From Steinernema hermaphroditum (lineage: Eukaryota > Nematoda > Chromadorea > Rhabditida > Steinernematidae), in assembly GCA_030435675.1 (NCBI GenBank), contig CM059623.1, forward strand, positions 832,012 through 896,011: 64,000 bases of DNA, read 5' to 3'. The notes under the pieces are model-generated. The model made no database searches, was not told where the DNA came from, and saw only the letters and a list, made by a program, of their open reading frames with translations. Positions within the stretch are counted from its first letter, which is position 1; every line of letters starts with the position of its first letter. Shown one piece after another: positions 24,651 to 37,500 of the stretch. The position numbers and the translations under genes are program-made.

Positions 24651-25845
24651 AAAGGGATATGGAAAGCAATCCGAATTCTTGGTTCAGGAAACGACAAACT
24701 AAGTGGTAAAGCAGTCGTCATTGTCGCAAACGAAAATAGCAATGCCTTCACATAGATAGTACAAAGGCATTCATTATTTTATCGGCTGATTTCTATGCTT
24801 CCAAAAATAGAAAAGAGCAAGGCCGGTTTGATGTTCGATGATAATCTTTGAAGATTATTCGAAGAATAAAGGCATTATTGTGTTTTTTCGTTCGTTGTTT
24901 CAGGTTGTTTTCTATGCTTCCAAAAATAGAAAAAAAACAGGCGCGTTCCTCGTCCAAAAATGTGCTACCAATCACTAGTTAAAATTCCCCGGTGAGCCTG
25001 TTCTCGACAATATGAAACTTAAGACTTTAATCCTAAACACTTCTAGGTGCGCCCACAAAAATTTTCGAATAATCCTCATGGCCAATGTTCTCCAGAAGTT
25101 ATAATGACCTCAACTTGATCTTTGCCAAAATCGCCTTTGTTTAGCCCGTCAGTAGCAACAAAACGGTAATCGCACTGGAAATGAATGAAAGCCCCATGTA
25201 GATTCTTTGTGAGTATCACACCATGAAGCTTATCATCGAATTAAAAAATTTCCGAAAATACGGAACAGTACCCTTGAGTTATGGTAACAGCTAAAGAAAT
25301 CCGGAAACCTGTTCAAAAATGAACCTGAAGCTGCTAGAATTAAAGCTCACAGCCACATTCAAAAATTAATTCAGGCTGGATTCGCTCACCTTCAGGCTCT
25401 CAAGGTAAAAGTCTCGATTTAGGACAAGAGTGCTACAAGACGATCGCTTCCAGATTTGAATGTTATGGACAACATTTGATAGAAACTTATAGAAATTATG
25501 AGGGGGATTTCTTAACACGGCTTCAAAAATAACTTTCCTAACTGGCTAAATTCGGCTCCAACGTGAGAAAATGCAGGACAAGTACAAAAATTGTAGGAAA
25601 CAATAATACTTTGCGGTAAAATATAGCAAGGAACCTGGAAAACTGCCTATGGCAAATCAAAGGCGATGCCCAACTCTTCCGCATCTCACACCTTGGCCAA
25701 TTAACTCTGCGCCAACCAACTCAGGCAGCATAAGGTGCAAGAGCAGCTCCATCGCCACTGCCACCAGATGAGGCCGTCTTTCGGCGGCAATTAATGCGCG
25801 CGGGGGGTCGTGTCGAGACAATGCTCAATTAGTTGGCACACTTAC
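24651..25845. other. Intronic filler; GC-rich near exon 5
   Basis: Includes a short duplication ('tttctatgcttccaaaaatag' near 24790 and 24909). Heptamers stop at about 25587; 25680-25845 is GC-rich and flanks the exon donor. Confidence 0.5.
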
Positions 25846-25962
25846 GGTTGACGTCGGGCTCGTCGTACTGCTCTTCCTCGTCTTCTCCGTTTGGAGGCCT
25901 CGGCGGATTCCACGCTGGCGGTGGGCCGCGCATCGCCGATTCGTCTGCTTCGGATTCTTTGG
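25846..25962 (-). CDS. Exon 5 of the giant-intron gene
   Basis: The donor AACC|GTAAGT (25845) is near consensus and the acceptor is TCCAACGATTTAG (25964-25963). The exon is 117 nt: two bases, 38 codons, one base. It reads KESEADESAMRGPPPAWNPP, then RPPNGEDEEEQYDEPDVN. It is strongly acidic with a polyproline stretch (PPPAW, PPRPP), a typical ligand-like feature for SH3 or WW domains, although that role is inference. Phases fit 40369 upstream and 23575 downstream. Confidence 0.8.
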
Positions 25963-26480
25963 CTAAATCGTTGGAAACGTTACTTGGAAAGAGACGTTTT
26001 TAAGACGCGGGTCACGCTGTTTGACAACAGTAAATATAGGACACAACGACACAATCGAAGAAATAGGCTTTGATGTCGCCCTCAAAAATGATATGCTTCC
26101 ATTGGTTTTCTAATGATCAACGCGATTTCGAGGTACAGTAGTCTACCAATGACAAAAACATCAAAGACCTACCAACCTCTGGGTCGAAGACACCATGGTT
26201 CTTCGGGAGTCCAGATTTGCATTCTCAAAATTGGCGAAAATGACTCCAAAAACTGAGCGTGTCTCAAGATGTCCAGAGACACTGGCAATGAACCGAACTA
26301 TGCGTGTGGCTGATGGTGGACGTGCTTGATTTGTAATCGGTCGGGCGTCGGCTAGATCGGGCGTCGGCCGAACTCCTATTTTGCCTGCTCTGTGAATCCG
26401 ACCGTTCCCCCGCGGACGGAAAAACACATATGGAAGTCGCGAAGCTGATCTGCCCCAAGGTAATGATGGGTATTAGGTAA
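25963..26480. other. Intronic filler preceding a transposase fragment
   Basis: One heptamer near 26084. The segment 26340-26375 has a short 'gatcgggcgtcggc' duplication. Parts of 26200-26460 may be eroded transposon, but no motif is clear. Confidence 0.4.
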
Positions 26481-26700
26481 ATGGGACAAGGACCCTCAAA
26501 TAGCCCTGATTTGAACCCGTTGGACTATGCTATCTGGGAAATCCTAGGGAATGAAGCTTCAGGAATCCAGAACACCACCTTGGGCAGTCTGATGCTATCT
26601 ACGGAGCAAGAATCGCGACCACAACGAAAAATTTCTCGAAGCGTCTCGAATACTGTACTCCCGCCGAAGGCAGATAATTCCAAAAATTATTGTTATTTAT
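26481..26700 (+). pseudogene. Tc1/mariner-type transposase C-terminal fragment
   Basis: The plus frame reads NSPDLNPLDYAIWEILGNEA. This is the conserved block around the second catalytic Asp of Tc1/mariner DDE transposases (family pattern SPDLNP-DY-W). It is then eroded and frame-shifted. Neither an N-terminal DNA-binding part nor terminal repeats were identified, so it is a dead remnant. Confidence 0.75.
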
Positions 26701-27000
26701 TGCTGTTTATCACTGATTAATCATCGTTTGACTACTGTTCACCGTGATCTAATTGACCTATAAACCAATTTTCGTTCAGATTCATTGAAATTCCGGCGAT
26801 ATATGGCCATTTTCATGCCTTACAGAACCGTCTGCCTACCCTATATATGTTTCCGAGAGAATATCTTAATCTAGAGGTGACCTCATGTCACGGACGTTCC
26901 AGCTATGTTGTTGGGGAACGACACCAAAAAACAGAAACCTGGCAAGAATTGAGGGGCCATTCATCCCACTTATCCCAATTCAAAAATTGCAGAACATCTC
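26701..27000. other. Intronic filler
   Basis: AT-rich; nothing recognised. Confidence 0.4.
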
Positions 27001-27560
27001 AAGGTGAAGCTTACACATAAGTAGCGGAGGCTAAGGTGTAGTGAGATAGAGCATAAAAACATCTTAGCACCAAGTGTGTAAACAAAGAACTGTTCTACAG
27101 GCGATAGCCTCGGGTCACAAAAATTGTCTCTATAGCTCTGGTGCGGCGAGAAAGTCGAACATCCCAAGAAGTTCTGAAACGGCGTACAACAAACAAAATT
27201 AATTATTCTAAGAAGCAGTAAAAACGGAAGTAAGTAATTTGAGTAGGGGACCCTTGAGTACCGGCCAGATTTTACGACCTATGAACTCTGAACTGAATTG
27301 AACGAAGCCAAAAATTGTTTGTATAGCTCGGTGAGAAAGTCGAAGTTCTGAAACGAACCGGGTACAACAAACAAACCATTTTAAATAACAGCAGCAAAGA
27401 CGGAGCTAACAAGGGAACCACTTCAAGTGGTAGTTACAAATCAAAATGAATTGTGGTGTAACGGATAGAGCAGATCTTAGGAAGTCGACCACCAGGAACG
27501 TACGGGACCCTTGAGTACCGGCCAAATTTTACGAGCTCAGTACGGGTTGAATGCCTTGCT
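27001..27560. repeat. Diverged local duplication
   Basis: 'caaaaattgtctctatagctc' near 27120 matches 'caaaaattgtttgtatagctc' near 27309. 'gggacccttgagtaccggcc' occurs near 27247 and 27505. Two to three eroded copies. Confidence 0.6.
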
Positions 27561-28559
27561 CCGCAAAAATGTAAACCGAGAAGAATGTCTACGCTCGACG
27601 CTCTTTGCCCTTTCTGATGTCTGGACAGTCTGACACCTTTTGCGACGCATCAGGTTGATGTCAGTTAGGGTTAAGTCTTGGTTTTCTCTGAAAACATATC
27701 CGATAAGTGGCCTCAAAAACTATATCTGGCATTGGGCTGAAGGCCATTTATCCGCTTAATGTCCACGTGCCTCTGGGGTGCCTTCTAGGTGACTTTAAGG
27801 TAAATATGAAGTATGAAGCCGTATAGAGTAGAAAGACCGTTGTTTAAGAATGCCTGCAAAGGACACAAGAGAGCTTTGATGTCGGTCATCTCAAATAATT
27901 CTACCAATGAACAAAAATAAAAGACAGTCATAAGTATTCTGACCTACCGAATAGCAGGAAGATATCACTTCACACAGAGTCTTGATAGGATGAACAAGCA
28001 AAAATGATACTTTTTCCACCACAACTAGTATCACCGCGCTGAAAGCAGAATGCGCACGCTTCGGAGAAACGCATTAGCGTCAAAAGAAGCGCTTGGCGGA
28101 GGCAAAGTGTCCACAAATTAGGGAATGATTTATGGCGGGAACGCCGAGTGGCGAGGGGAAGATCATAATCTCATCTGGCGCGCAGATGTGCTTTAGCCCG
28201 TGGCTGGCGATGTTCCCACCTTGAGCGGTTGGGAGAAGAAAGTGGTTTACAAACAAAAAAGTGGCCCGGCAAAGATCAAACTGGTTGTGGATTATAAGAC
28301 CGAATTGGTTCCTAATTACTGACGCTCTCGAAAACGTTATGCAAGCAGATCACTTACCCGCGAGATGTCAAAATTGGGAACATTTTTCTGATCGGAATTT
28401 CGGATTGTACTCAAATACAAGGACGCGTGGGAAGTTAAGAAATCTGGGAAAATGAGTGACATTGGGATCATGTTGTGCAAGCAAGCGATTATTAAAATTT
28501 ATCAAAAACGCAACGAAAGAAACTTGTGGGCGCTGTAGTTTGCTGGACGTCCAAGGGAC
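27561..28559. other. Intronic filler with GC-rich island 28020-28240
   Basis: The island lacks heptamers (none from about 28005 to 28665). A long minus frame without ATG is open across it. Splice sites are ambiguous (AAG|GTGGGA could be a donor), so no exon is called. Confidence 0.35.
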
Positions 28560-29000
28560 TTTCGAAAATAGACATCAACAATGATGCACATCAACCAAAA
28601 TATTGAGCGCAATTTTATGGCGCGAATGGCCCTTTCAAAAACATACATCAATAATGATCCTAAACCAAGCAAAAATCTCGAATCTCACACCACGCTCGCG
28701 AAGACTCTGAAGAAAACCGTAGCTGCTCCGCAACTTTTGACCATTGTTCAAACAACCACATTAAACTTTACCAAAAATGCAACGAACAAAACTTGTGGAC
28801 GCTGTAGTTTGAGGTTAAAGGCGCTTTCAAAAATACCCATCAATAATGATGTACATCAGACAAAATCACTTGTCTATTGCTCTTTTGAGCAGAATTCTAA
28901 GCCACGAATGTCCTAAGCCAACCAAAATCTCAAATCTCACACGACGCAGGCGAAAACTCTGAAGAAGGCTGTAGCTGGTCTGTAACTCCCGGTGATGATC
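28560..29000. repeat. Local duplications, two to three diverged copies
   Basis: The block 'caacgaaagaaacttgtgggcgctgtag..catcaacaatgatgcacatca' (28508-28600) recurs near 28776-28860. 'accaagcaaaaatctcgaatctcacaccacgc' (28663) recurs near 28920 with the heptamer changed to CAAAAT. Confidence 0.65.
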
Positions 29001-29255
29001 GAAACAACATAAACGCTCTTGATGTAGGAAGCATCCGTTTAGGCCAGAAAAGAACCAAGTCAAAAAGTCAAAAAATAGATCATAGAATTTGTATGAAATG
29101 CATGAATTGCAAAAATTTGAAATATGCGGGAATTGAGCGATGTAGTCGAGAGTAGTCGAGCGCTCTGAACAAAAATATCGATTGCCCATCTTAGAAAACC
29201 TGTCCACAAAAAAAGCAATCATCACAAAAACTTCAGATGTCTTCTAGAAATAAGG

Positions 29256-29658
29256 CCAAAAATTCAGTGCAGCATCTAAAATGGACCAACAAAAGCGTCT
29301 GACATGCTCGGCCGCTCGGCCAACGATGGCTTTCAGCTTAGACGGCGGCCATTGCGTGATGGGCCAAGGTTTACAACTTCCTATCGGTGAGTAAACACAA
29401 ATTGTCGTCCATTGACGGCGACTCGGTTGCGCAATCGGAGACCGTTGCATAATAGCGGCAGTGTTGTTGTAGCAGCGCGCGAAGCGTCGAAAGTCAACAG
29501 ATATGGAAGCAGAAGGACCATTTATGGGCGCGTCTAAGCGGATTAATTTTGGAGGAAAGGGGAATAGGCACAGAAGAGACTGTTTGTGGATTTTACATCT
29601 ATGTACGCGGTACATTGCACTTCCTGAACTCAAAAAACCGAAAGTAAATACTGTAGAC
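29256..29658. other. GC-rich CAAAAAT-free island, coding strand unclear
   Basis: The island lies between two heptamers. On the plus strand an open frame runs to a strong donor (CCTATCG|GTGAGT at 29384) after residues MAFSLDGGHCVMGQGLQLP. On the minus strand a 138-codon frame is open across the same DNA. Neither fits the phase chain of the minus gene. It may be an exon of a nested gene, or ancestral intron. Confidence 0.3.
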
Positions 29659-31034
29659 AAAAATGTGAGATAGGAAATTATTAGTGTACTTCAACTTCCG
29701 CATGAAAGGGATTCAAATAAAGAGCACGCTGGTAAACACTGCGACCAAAACCTTAGAATAAAAAATGCACTGTACAGGGTCCGGGAAATCTGCTGTCACG
29801 CCGAAAATGGATCATATCTAGAGGTTAAATAAATAGAACAAACAAAATATATGTAAAACAATGATAAGCGACAAAAATTTCATGGGAGATCACTGATTCC
29901 TTTCACTGAAAGATTCTCAAAAAGTTTTTGACGATGGCCGCTAGACTTCGGAGAGAGATCGGAGAGATGGGTTCTAGTTTCTAGGTACTCCTCTAAGATG
30001 CTCCACACCTCAGAGTCCTTTGAGGGTTTGAAACCCGAATTGTTTAAGGGCCGATCTTCTTTTGCAAGTCGTGGATTATCGCCTTGCAGAAGTCTTTCGG
30101 CTTTGTGAGGGCTTTTGACTTCGTAATTGCATAGTCCTTATCAGCTAATGCCATATGGAGGACTGGTAGGTTGAAGAGTGAATTCACTGTGCAAAACATA
30201 GGACACCCATAGACATTCTAGGCGCAACGCAACGAGCTTTTAATCAGCAAAAAAGACAGTCTCTTTACCAGTCCCTTGTTCCGGGTTGGTAGGTTTGGAC
30301 ACACAGTAATTTCAAGATTTTCTGAACAAACATTCCCTGCATGTGACTTCACTGCATTTCTTTCTTGTCTCGGCTACTGCTCTTTGGATCACCAGGCCAC
30401 TGAACTCTCTAGCAAAACTTCACAAAAATGTGCTTTCGTTTAGATCGTACAAATTATATTTCCAAGAAAAAATACAATTTCACAGTCGTCTCGAAATTCA
30501 TCGGTCATAAGAGTACCGAGCGTCTGTGGATGTTTGATTGTTGCTCCTTAACTCAAAAATAACTTCACTGACCTGAGACCGATCCGCTTCTTCTTGATCA
30601 CACAGGTCGGGCTATACCACTGGACCAGCACATGGGTCAACTTTTTTTTCTTGAGGTTCAGGTTGAAGTTTATTACATTTCACCAGCTTTCACAAAATCT
30701 AACTTCAAAATCAACAACAAAAATTTGTAATATGGCCCGTCCTTTCAACATATAAAGCGCCGCCCTCCATATAATACAGAACACAAGCGCAGTATCCTTG
30801 GTTTGCTTGCAAAAATCACTGCTCACCAGTGATGTTATGTTATTGCCAAGGACCCGACGGGTCCGTTGGTTTGTGTTTTTCTGTTTGCACGGGACAGAGA
30901 ACTACAAAATAAAGACCCGAATTGGAATCGAAGCCGACACGTCCAATTACGAATGCGATTCCTTCTCAATGAGCCACTGACATCCCAACGCTGCAGCACC
31001 ATTGTGTCCCTCGGTATGCATCATTTTTGCCGAC
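29659..31034. other. Intronic filler
   Basis: AT-rich, with heptamers at about 29658, 29872, 30424, 30553, 30719 and 30815. 'gacccgacgggtccgttggt' (30850) resembles short segments near 2280, 35370 and 35955. Confidence 0.45.
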
Positions 31035-31370
31035 CGGAGGACTACTTGACCTTTCGAAATCTCATAATGCACAAAGAAGAACCGTAGATCACCGTAGTAG
31101 CTGCTGCTCTTCCTTCTTCGGCGCAGGGCATGACGTTGGAGTTGAAGGCGGCCGTCCCATCAATGTGCGCGGGCTTCGAAGGGCTCAGCGGGCGAAGTGG
31201 AATACCATCGAGAGGGTGGCAAGGTGTTGACGGTCTTATTGGCGAGACGTAATTTGGCTTACGTTCCACGCCAGCTACGACGGATTGGAACGGGGCGATC
31301 ATTGCGCCAACAACGATGGCCGAGAACGACCGCTTATTCAATACATTTCTAAGAAACGACCGGTCGACCA
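31035..31370. repeat. Composite of dispersed families R3 and R2
   Basis: 31040-31205 is the reverse complement of 54405-54541 ('ctacggttcttctttgtgca', 'gccctgcgcc', 'gaagcccgcgcac'). 31269-31361 is R2 ('gatcattgcgccaacaacga'). R2 and R3 also occur as neighbours at 57203-57815. They may be parts of one element. Confidence 0.65.
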
Positions 31371-32589
31371 TCCCCATGGCTGCTCATGGCAAGACTCATC
31401 AATACCCATGTTTTATACGTACTGTGAAGCTAGTTCTCACCCGCAGAAATTTATTTTAATTCGAATGTGAATGCAGTAACAGTTACGTTTCATTAGATTG
31501 GTTTCCGCGGTTAGCCAAAAATGAAAACCTCGTAGGGAAACGACTACAAAAATGTGAAATTGTGCAGTGTGCCGGACGAGATAGAGGGTCTAAAAAGCCG
31601 AAATGGACACGAATAAAAGATTCTACATCTCATTTTGAATCAATAATTACTTCCATAATCACTAATCATGAACAGCTGCCGCCTATACACACAGAGACAA
31701 AAATCTAAAAAAGGAACAAACGAATCACCACAGTGAGCCTGTGAAAACAACACAAAAATGTACCATTCATCCAATGATAGTGAGGCAGACTCATCAAGAA
31801 GGCCAAAACCACCGTCCAGCGGTATCGGAAAAACTCGAACTTGATATATTCGGAGGGATTCGACGTCCCGCACAAACTGATACAATATGTTTTACTCAGA
31901 TTTCGTCTGGTCCACCGAAGAAAGAATAGAACCAGTGACTACGGCGCCATATTTGTCGTTCGTGTACATCTTGTCCTGTATGGCACAATGTCATTGATTT
32001 GCGAATATGAGTAAAAAAGTAAAATATAAAAAGGTAGCAGCTATATACACTAAATTAACCGTTCAATGAGATAATCTCTCCTATGTTTTGTAAAACGTTT
32101 CCTGTAATGCGCATTGCAAAAAGAGTTTCCATGTTTAGTCCTTTAGTACCTGAATTCTGATCCGTAATTGCCTACAGTATGCACCGTGAAGGCAAATCTT
32201 TACATAAAAGCATAAGAGTGCTTCTTTGGTGAGCTTCGGAAGGACTCCGCGATAGAAACGTAATGACACAGGCGGCCTCTTTGATTGCTCGCTTAAATGA
32301 CTTCCCAAACTTCTGTATAAAATGCCCTTTTGTGGAACATCCTGTAGCTATCATTCAACCTTCCCTGTCGAGAGTGTTAGCCACAATAAAAAGAAAGTCA
32401 CAAATTGCCACTTGAACACCCGAAAGTAAAAGAAGAAGAAAGAAACAGTGCAAAAAATTCAATGTTAAGAAAATCGAAAGGGACAAAAATATTTTGCTTG
32501 TCGCATACATAGATCTTCTAACATATCGGTATCGAATCATAGAGTGTCAGCTGCCTTATCTTAGTATATTTTTTATGGTGCTGAGTGAC
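31371..32589. other. Intronic filler
   Basis: AT-rich with heptamers. 32240-32345 is a weak relative of the 11.4-12.1 kb repeat. The segment 31371-31470 ('catggctgctcatgg..actcatcaatacccat') recurs at 56520-56590. Confidence 0.45.
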
Positions 32590-33420
32590 TGAGGACACAA
32601 ATTACGCAAGTTGGAAGCGAAAAAAAAGGAGCGAAGAAAGGAAGAAACCGACCGGTCCCATGAATTGAACTAGTCTGGCAGTATGATCACTACGGTTCAC
32701 AAATGCATTCTATGGGAAGACATTTACAAGATCAAGCTCTACAGTACCTTAAATAGTAGAGTGAGCGAGAAGAGACGAATATCACAGGGCGCAATAGACG
32801 ATTGATTCAGATAACGACAAATTGAAACACCCTTTAGAAATTTCCTCCACAGACAAAAATCATCTAGACAGTAGCCTGCAACGTTCGCGAAAAGTGTCAC
32901 CCTTATTACAATCGTCATCTATTGTTTGGTCGAGCAATCAAAAATAACAGTTGGAAATAAAAAAACGGAAAGAAAGCGACCGATCTCATGATTTTAACTT
33001 CGGAATGACGCCTCTAGACGTACATTTTTGACCACCATGATCACTGCGGTACAAAATCGCATTTTATGGAAAATCATTTATAAAACCAAGCTACCGAAAC
33101 AGTAGAGTGAGCAAGAAGAGACGAATATCATACGGGCGCCAGAGACGACTGATACAGAGAACGACAAAAAAAAATCCTCCTTTAGACATACTAGACAGCA
33201 GCCTAGGCTGTCTAGTAATCTCGCTGTCACAACGCGTCACAGAAAGCCATGATAACACCGAAGCAAAAATGACCTATTCTGTGACGGCACAACTCCAAAA
33301 ATATCGCGAAGTAATCGATAAAAGTTTGATGGTACTAACTGATCAAAAATTTTACTTCAATCAGAGAGAACCCATCGGTGAAAGGAATGCTGGTGAAATG
33401 TATTTCTTCTAAAGATTATT
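32590..33420. repeat. Local duplication of about 380 bp plus a short hairpin
   Basis: 'gatcactacggtt..tgggaag..catttacaagatcaagct' (32693) recurs at 33040. 'agtagagtgagcgagaagagacgaatatca' recurs near 33103. A hairpin 'actagacagc'...'gctgtctagt' lies at 33190-33216. 'gaacccatcggtgaaagg' recurs near 33369 and 33460. Confidence 0.7.
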
Positions 33421-34599
33421 CTGAATTCTGATAAGGGTCTGAAATCCGTTTTAAAGAAGTACCCATCGGTGAAAGGCATGTCGGTGAAATGGATGTCTTA
33501 CACGACTTTTAACGACTTAATTCCACGACTCCAAGGCATTATGCATTGCATGACACCGATTAACAGACCACAGAGGAAGTCTCTTGCTGCAAGCTTCACT
33601 CCTGGCATGGCGCTGATGCCGAACCGGTTGCTCATATAAAAGTAACAACAATTAACACACGCGCATTTTTGTCACCGTTCATGCCAGGTCAAAACTGTTC
33701 CTCTAATCAGAGAGGACCCATCGAAACACCTCGTCTCGCTCCATAAACTCCGAACAATACATCAATCTGCCCAGAAACGATTCGTTTTGAAATACGTTTT
33801 CGGCCTCTTGCCTCGAGCAGACGGACAGTAATTGAAGAAGGCGCGCGGCGCGGAAGCAATTACAGATCGCGCAATCGCAACAACACAAACCGTATTTGTC
33901 TAATCAAATTGGAAACGGCGCGGCGCAGCCCCTAACCCGAGCGGACCGTGGCGGCGCGAGGACGAAGACATCTGGCGGCGAGCAGTGGAGCGATCAAAAA
34001 AAAATCGGACGCTTTTTGTCGGTCGGATTGATGACTCTGAGGGAAAGGGGGTGATGGGGAACAGGGGGTCAACAAGTGAGGCCGTTTTTATGGAGAAAAA
34101 AAATGATTTTTGAGCGGAAAAATGGGAATTGAAATGACCAATGGCCACTCACGACAACTTATCGAAAGATACCATTTACAAGGCAACGGCAATAAACACA
34201 GAAAAACAAGAAACGATATGAATTACGGTCACTACAGTTAGAGATAGACCTTCTTGTTACGAACGTGGACCTAGCGAAGAAAAAAAACAAAAATAAAGTG
34301 AACCAAAGAATCGCTTGACTAGAAGCTTCATAGAAGACGAATCACAGATCCTCGCGGGTGAAAAGTTGCTAGTTACTAGAAAAGGCAATTTCAACGCATC
34401 AAATGATTTGATGATTTCCTGTGGTCAGCCACATGTGAATTGAATGTAATCGGTTTTGGCCTGTAAAAATAAAAAAACCGGTCCTTTATTAGTCATTGTG
34501 AACTAGGAAGTTCTGGATCCTATGCTTCTATCTCTTTTGGTTTCGCAAGATTGATCCGATTTCCATTGATTTAAAACATTTAACTCCAATTACAAGTCA
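33421..34599. other. Intron: R1 fragment, GC-rich island, then filler
   Basis: An R1 5' fragment lies at 33580-33632. The island 33830-34060 is GC-rich and free of heptamers. A minus stretch after a GCTCGCCGCCAG acceptor reads MSSSSRRHGPLG, but it does not fit the phase chain. Confidence 0.35.
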
Positions 34600-36540
34600 A
34601 AAGCATCGTCTCCGTGACGGAAATGAGAAATATGAATACGTAGAATATGGAATATCATTGTGGGAGTCAAATTCGCAGTAGGCATCAAGCTCATACTTTC
34701 TGGTTGGTCATATTATGTAAATGCAAAAATGAGCCAACCAGTATCATCTTCATCAACGTCTATCAAAAATCGTTTCGCATCAATATAGCCACAGTTGAAG
34801 TGATAGGAGCTCATCATTTGATGAAAACGCTATCCATTCAATCTTTGTTTCAGGACAAAATTTTTGGAAACATGAAGATTATGTAAGTCGTGTCAAATTT
34901 CGACATTTGACAAAAGCAGCGAGCGATATTTCGAGCTCAGCCGGTCATCGAGTTTCCAGGATATCCAATTTTGTCAAGATGCCGGGCACGACTTGGCCTT
35001 TGATGAATCATCGCGTTTCAATAAACGCGACTGCGCGCGGTTTCCCGCCGTTTTTGGCGGTGGCCCTGTGGAAGACGCCACTAGTTTATGGTAAACACCC
35101 CCTACATAGCCCAGCGAGCGTCAGAGAATCGTTTCATTCAGATGCAACCCAGTAGATAAACAGCTTATCGATCCCTAGAATAGCGGCAGTGAACCGGTCG
35201 CTTTCGAACTGTCTGTGTGGCTCATTGCGAACTCGTTTCATTAGTAGAATCGGTCGGGGTGGGTTCGACGTTGCCCTCAGTCCTCAACTGTCTGACAGCG
35301 ACCGCTCCTCGATGGTCATTCCTTCCGGTGCTATGCAGACAAAAACAAACAAACAAAGAACAACGGACCCATCGGTTCTCTGTTAGGTATAGGGGAGAAA
35401 GTTTCCAGCTGCTTGAAACAGTAACAGAACTCACTGAGACTTGAATTCCGCTGTCAAAAATGATTCTTCAAAAAACATTTAAAGACATAGACCATGAGTG
35501 TAAGAAAAGAAGTTGTCAATAAGAACAGTCAGTATCCAAATTGGTCGCGCAAAAATTCGTTGAACTGAACTGTGCAAATTCAACAAAAGCCCAGAAGGAG
35601 CTTTAGCATGCATGTTGAATGTTAATCTGATCTCCATTGATTTGAAACATTGAATTACAAGTCAAAAGAATGGCACTGAAAAATGAAAAATGTATGCGTA
35701 GAATATGAAAGTCTTGGGAAACAAATTCGCACTAGGTATCAAGCTTATATTACCTGGTTGGTCATATTAATTGCAAAAATGAACATGTCTATCAAGTCGT
35801 CGTGTTAGCACAATCACAGTTGAATAGATAGCAGATGATAACATAACAACAGAAATCATAGCGGTTCAATGCCGGCCCAGATTCATATGTTGTCTGAAAC
35901 CGGCCGCTCCACGATGGTCATTCCCATGTGGACATAAGAACACAGACAAACCAACGGGTCCGTCGGTCCGTCGATAGGGGGAGACAACCTTCGGAAGGTA
36001 CACCACATGTGTAAAAAACAAGTAGTCAATAAAAAAGAAAGAACGTTAATGTTTCTGTTTCAAGTTGTTTCTTGACAAAAATTCATTGCTCAGAAAGAGC
36101 TTCACCATGCATAACCGACAATATGAATATTCCGTGCGATTCTTAGATTGCCCTTCTGCTCCAAAGACACTGAAATAAAAGCATTTTCTTTGGTTTTATG
36201 CATAAGTTCTTTTAGAGCTTCAAAAATCGAAACAAACTGGTCATTTATAAGTCACTGAGAAATAGGTTCCACTGCGAGACTAGCAAAAGTAAGGATACGT
36301 AGAATGTCTTGCCTTGTGGAAACAAATTCGCACTATGCGGGTATACTTCCTGGTAAGCTATGTATATTAATTGCAAAACTAAGCCATTACCAAAAATCAA
36401 GTGGTCCAGAAGACACCAAAAATCTTAAAATATGGTACATAAAACTCTCATAAAACAAAAGTGAATTAGTAATACGTGGATCGTCAGCCCAAAAATGAAA
36501 CCACAAATCGATATCTGGAGACGCAAAAATTCAGATCGAA
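34600..36540. repeat. Two to three diverged copies of an approximately 1 kb segment
   Basis: 'aatatggaa..ttgtggga..caaattcgca..gtatcaagct' followed by a 'ctggttggtcata' block and 'tgcaaaaatgag' occurs near 34645, 35700 and 36300. 'gaccgctcctcgatggtcat' occurs near 35299 and 35905. The subregion 35188-35260 matches 56058-56125. Gaps between copies hold filler with heptamers. Confidence 0.65.
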
Positions 36541-36767
36541 CACAGCGTCTCTGTAAATTGCTCATTCACACAGCCATCTTAACACAATTAAACGTTAGGC
36601 ATGCGCATAATTGAGACGAGAATAATTGACCTCCGAACCTCCAGCCTGCGCGCCCCGGCTGACCTAAGCGGTGCGCGCTTGCCCAGGCTTCTCAGATCGC
36701 CGATATCCATAACAATTAAACGGAGATAATCCGGAAATTGCGCGCCCAAATTCGCGTTACCAAACAC

Positions 36768-36800
36768 CTGCGACGGTCCCGGCTGCGCGCCACTTCCGGC
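36768..36800 (-). CDS. Possible 33-nt cassette exon
   Basis: In the CAAAAAT-free GC island 36527-36935 a 33-nt segment lies between GTCTGCCGCCAG and CGCAG|GTGTTTGG on the minus strand. Its length divides by three, so it could be included between exons 4 and 5 without changing frame. The acceptor is only fair, and plus-strand frames are equally open (GEEEEKPFGPP). Low confidence. Confidence 0.22.
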
Positions 36801-36935
36801 CTGGCGGCAGACGCATCGCCGTCAACAATAATATCGACACCTTTTGGTGTTTATGGGGTTGGAGAGGAAGAGGAGAAACCATTCGGACCGCCTTCGACAA
36901 TAGAGGATTTGCACTTTCCATTTATCCAATATGCG

Positions 36936-37394
36936 CAAAAATAATTAATGTATGAAAGTTACTGTTACATGCAAAATTTTTACGATTTTACGATTACGAT
37001 TTATCTTCTCGAATCAACGGCTTCAATCAACTCAGACAGTCGCAGAGAGAGCCAGTGGACGACCCGACCGATCGCTGGGGGCACAAATGAAAGACCTTAC
37101 ACACAAAAATGCTCTTCAAAGTTTTTGTTTTCCAATCAGGAAGTCGCTCAAAGCAAAGTTTCCCGTGTGCGTTAGAAAGTTACAAAAATAGTTGAAAGAA
37201 ATAGTGAAAACCGAGTTTTTGTAAATTGTAGAAGTTCTTGAAGTGCGTGCGAGCGTTATTATTTCGAGCCTTTCAAAAAAATTAAAGACGAAAGCTTGAA
37301 AACACAAAGTCAGTTAAAGTTAAGGTAGTCGCAAAAATTGCTTCCCATTACACAAAAAGAAACATCTTGCAGTGGTAACGGTGATTACGGTCAT
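36936..37394. other. Intronic filler
   Basis: AT-rich with heptamers near 36936, 37105, 37183 and 37332. No exon is recognised. Confidence 0.45.
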
Positions 37395-37500
37395 CTTCGC
37401 GAGACCTTTTGGGAGCCGGGTCGATCATTACGTCAACAGCGTGGATCAAGAACGGCCACTCACTCAACTCATTTGGGAGAGAGCGAACAGAGAGCCACAA
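37395..37500 (+). repeat. R2 family copy
   Basis: 'gatcattacgtcaacagcgt' through 'ctcactcaactcatttggga' matches the other R2 copies in order and spacing. Confidence 0.65.

Noticed and set aside
29244..29660. 138-codon minus frame as an exon
   Set aside because: No phase-compatible splice sites, and the plus strand has a stronger donor in the same DNA; left as an unresolved island.
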